6,768 bases of DNA from Desulfobacterales bacterium (lineage in GTDB: Bacteria > Desulfobacterota > Desulfobacteria > Desulfobacterales > RPRI01), in assembly GCA_030689795.1 (NCBI GenBank), contig JAUYEO010000027.1:1-6768 (forward strand), read 5' to 3'. Under the pieces are notes generated by a model that searched no databases, was not told the origin of the DNA, and saw nothing but the letters and a program-made list of their open reading frames with translations. This document shows, in pieces, positions 5,630 through 6,768 of the stretch. A program made the position numbers and the translations under genes. Every line of letters starts with the position of its first letter. Within the stretch, counting starts at the first letter, position 1.

Positions 5630-5701
5630 AACCTGAAATTATTCTTGCATACAATCAGGTTTTTGGCTAATCAAAACCTCTTTAAATAATGCGAGAAGAG
5701 G
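5630..5701 (+). promoter_or_regulatory. Leader with mutually exclusive stems ending on the ribosome binding site
   Basis: Four complementary segments lie in order before the toroid gene. A is AACCTGA (5630-5636), B is TCAGGTTTTT (5655-5664), C is AAAACCTCTT (5673-5682), and D is AAGAGG (5696-5701), which contains the Shine-Dalgarno sequence. A pairs with B over 7 bp and is followed by Ts, like a terminator. B can instead pair with C over 7 bp (AGGTTTT/AAAACCT). C can pair with D over 6 bp and would mask the ribosome binding site. Thus A:B plus C:D would be off and B:C would be on. No known riboswitch class is recognised, and the stems are short. Confidence 0.35.
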
Positions 5702-5704
5702 AAA

Positions 5705-6768
5705 ATGGAATACAAGGTTTCAAAATTCAAGCAGGATCTTTCCGTTGATATTTCTGCAATTACAGACCTGATTGTGAAAACACAGAGGCAAAGCGGAGAA
5801 ATTCCATGGAGTCCCGGCCAGAAAACCGACCCGTGGGATCATGTCGAGTCTGCAATAGGGCTTACTACCGGCGGGTGTCTTAAAGAGGCTCAGCTTGCAT
5901 TCGAATGGCTTGCAGGCACGCAGCTTCCGGATGGGAGCTGGTATTCGTCATATATGAACGGTATTCCCGAAGATAAAACCCGTGATGCAAATATGTCTTC
6001 ATATATTGCGGTGGGGGTTTTTCATTACTACCTTGCAACCGGCGATGCCGGTTTTCTGGATAAGATGTGGAAAACCGTGAAACACGCGATCGAATTTGCT
6101 GTCGGGCTGCAGGCTCCGGGGGGTGAAATATACTGGGCTATAAGCCCTGACGGCAAAGTTGACCGGATGGCTTTGTTAACCGGCTCAAGCTCGATATATA
6201 TGAGTTTAAAATGCGCCATAGCCATTTCTCAGATACTTGGCCGCAAAACCACCGGCTGGACCGGTGCGCTTTTAAAGCTTGAAAACGCCATCAGAAATAA
6301 GCCCTGGCTTTTTAATATGACAAAATCACGCTTTTCCATGGACTGGTTCTATCCGGTGCTGACCGGCGCAATCACGGGCATTGAAGCGCAGAAGAGAATA
6401 AGCAGATTATGGAAAAAATTTATTGTTAAAGGTCAGGGTATAAGATGCGTATCTGACCAGCCCTGGGTGACAATTGCGGAAACCTGCGAACTTTCTCTTG
6501 CCCTTTCAGCGATTGGAAATTTCAATCTTTCACAAATTTTATTCGGATGGATTTGCGGCAAAAAATATGAAGACGGGTCATACTGGTGCGGCTTTACTGT
6601 GCCAGATATGACCATATGGCCTGTAGAAAAAATCACATGGACAAACGCCGGTGTTCTCATGGCGGCTCATGCCATTTATAATCTTACGCCCGCCGGCAGG
6701 CTTTTTTCCCATGACTCGTGGGACCTGACAGGCATTTCTTCTACGGATGCGGAATTTAAAAATAATAT
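5705..6768 (+). CDS. Alpha/alpha-toroid 'prenyltransferase'-type protein, 3' end outside the window
   Basis: The frame is open from ATG 5705 to the window edge (354 codons plus two bases), so the protein is cut at its C-terminus. AAGAGGAAA just before the ATG is a good ribosome binding site. The sequence resembles a bacterial family usually annotated 'prenyltransferase', best known to me from Actinobacteria, with DPWDHVE (42-48), IAVGVFHYYLATGD (101-114) and LLTGSSSIYMSLKCA (157-171). QW-like repeats, the mark of terpenoid-cyclase/prenyltransferase toroids, appear at Q27-W35, Q73-W79 (QLPDGSW), Q136-W144 and about 287-294 (YEDGSYW). There is no DxDD acid motif of squalene-hopene cyclases, so cyclase activity is unlikely; a six-hairpin glycosidase-like role is an alternative. 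No signal peptide or membrane helix is seen, implying a cytoplasmic protein. Related genes often sit beside glycosyltransferases and SAM methyltransferases. The reaction is unknown. Confidence 0.85.
   Translation, partial: MEYKVSKFKQDLSVDISAITDLIVKTQRQSGEIPWSPGQKTDPWDHVESAIGLTTGGCLKEAQLAFEWLAGTQLPDGSWYSSYMNGIPEDKTRDANMSSYIAVGVFHYYLATGDAGFLDKMWKTVKHAIEFAVGLQAPGGEIYWAISPDGKVDRMALLTGSSSIYMSLKCAIAISQILGRKTTGWTGALLKLENAIRNKPWLFNMTKSRFSMDWFYPVLTGAITGIEAQKRISRLWKKFIVKGQGIRCVSDQPWVTIAETCELSLALSAIGNFNLSQILFGWICGKKYEDGSYWCGFTVPDMTIWPVEKITWTNAGVLMAAHAIYNLTPAGRLFSHDSWDLTGISSTDAEFKNN

Noticed and set aside
5645..5690. Promoter for the toroid gene (TTGCAT at 5645 or TTGGCT at 5663 with AT-rich -10 sites)
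   Set aside because: The first pairing has a very poor -10, and the second would start transcription inside the ribosome binding site.
6028..6660. Two minus-strand frames inside the toroid gene
   Set aside because: The plus-strand frame is open from a good ribosome binding site to the window edge and carries family motifs; it was easy to miss only because its stop is outside the window.

Overview
The window looks like chromosomal DNA of a Gram-negative bacterium. The best guess is a Desulfobacterota (deltaproteobacterial) genome. This rests on the style of the intergenic palindromic repeats (GACTTTTTAC / GTAAAAAGTC arms, nested stems around a GGGC..GCCC tip) and on the gene families present. 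It is an inference from memory of such genomes, not a database result. No tRNA, rRNA, CRISPR array, transposase or phage gene was seen.

Layout. Positions 1-324 carry no gene: a possible terminator of an upstream gene, a 110-bp branched palindrome, a 46-bp hairpin repeat and a -10-like site. A small three-helix membrane protein of unknown function follows (325-633, +). A convergent gap (634-810) holds short tandem repeats and hairpins. Two minus-strand genes follow, probably one operon read right to left: a B12-binding-type radical SAM protein of the HpnP/DUF4070 kind with a C-terminal coiled-coil extension (1721-3520), then a PlsC/YihG-like acyltransferase (811-1695), 25 bp apart. Across a 221-bp divergent gap lies a plus-strand two-component pair: a sensor kinase with a very small periplasmic loop (3742-4686) and an OmpR/PhoB-family regulator (4719-5444). 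A repeat cluster (5442-5615) overlaps the regulator's stop codon. The window ends inside a plus-strand alpha/alpha-toroid protein of the type usually annotated 'prenyltransferase' (5705 to edge, 354 codons visible, no stop).

How the genes may work together. The radical SAM enzyme and acyltransferase suggest membrane-lipid or other hydrophobic-metabolite modification. The divergent gap contains two TTTTACAAA copies exactly 11 bp apart, the geometry bound by OmpR/PhoB regulators, so the two-component system may regulate itself and possibly the divergent lipid operon. The toroid gene has its own leader with four mutually complementary segments, the last covering its ribosome binding site; this is the most intriguing regulatory candidate. 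None of the links between genes is proven by the sequence.
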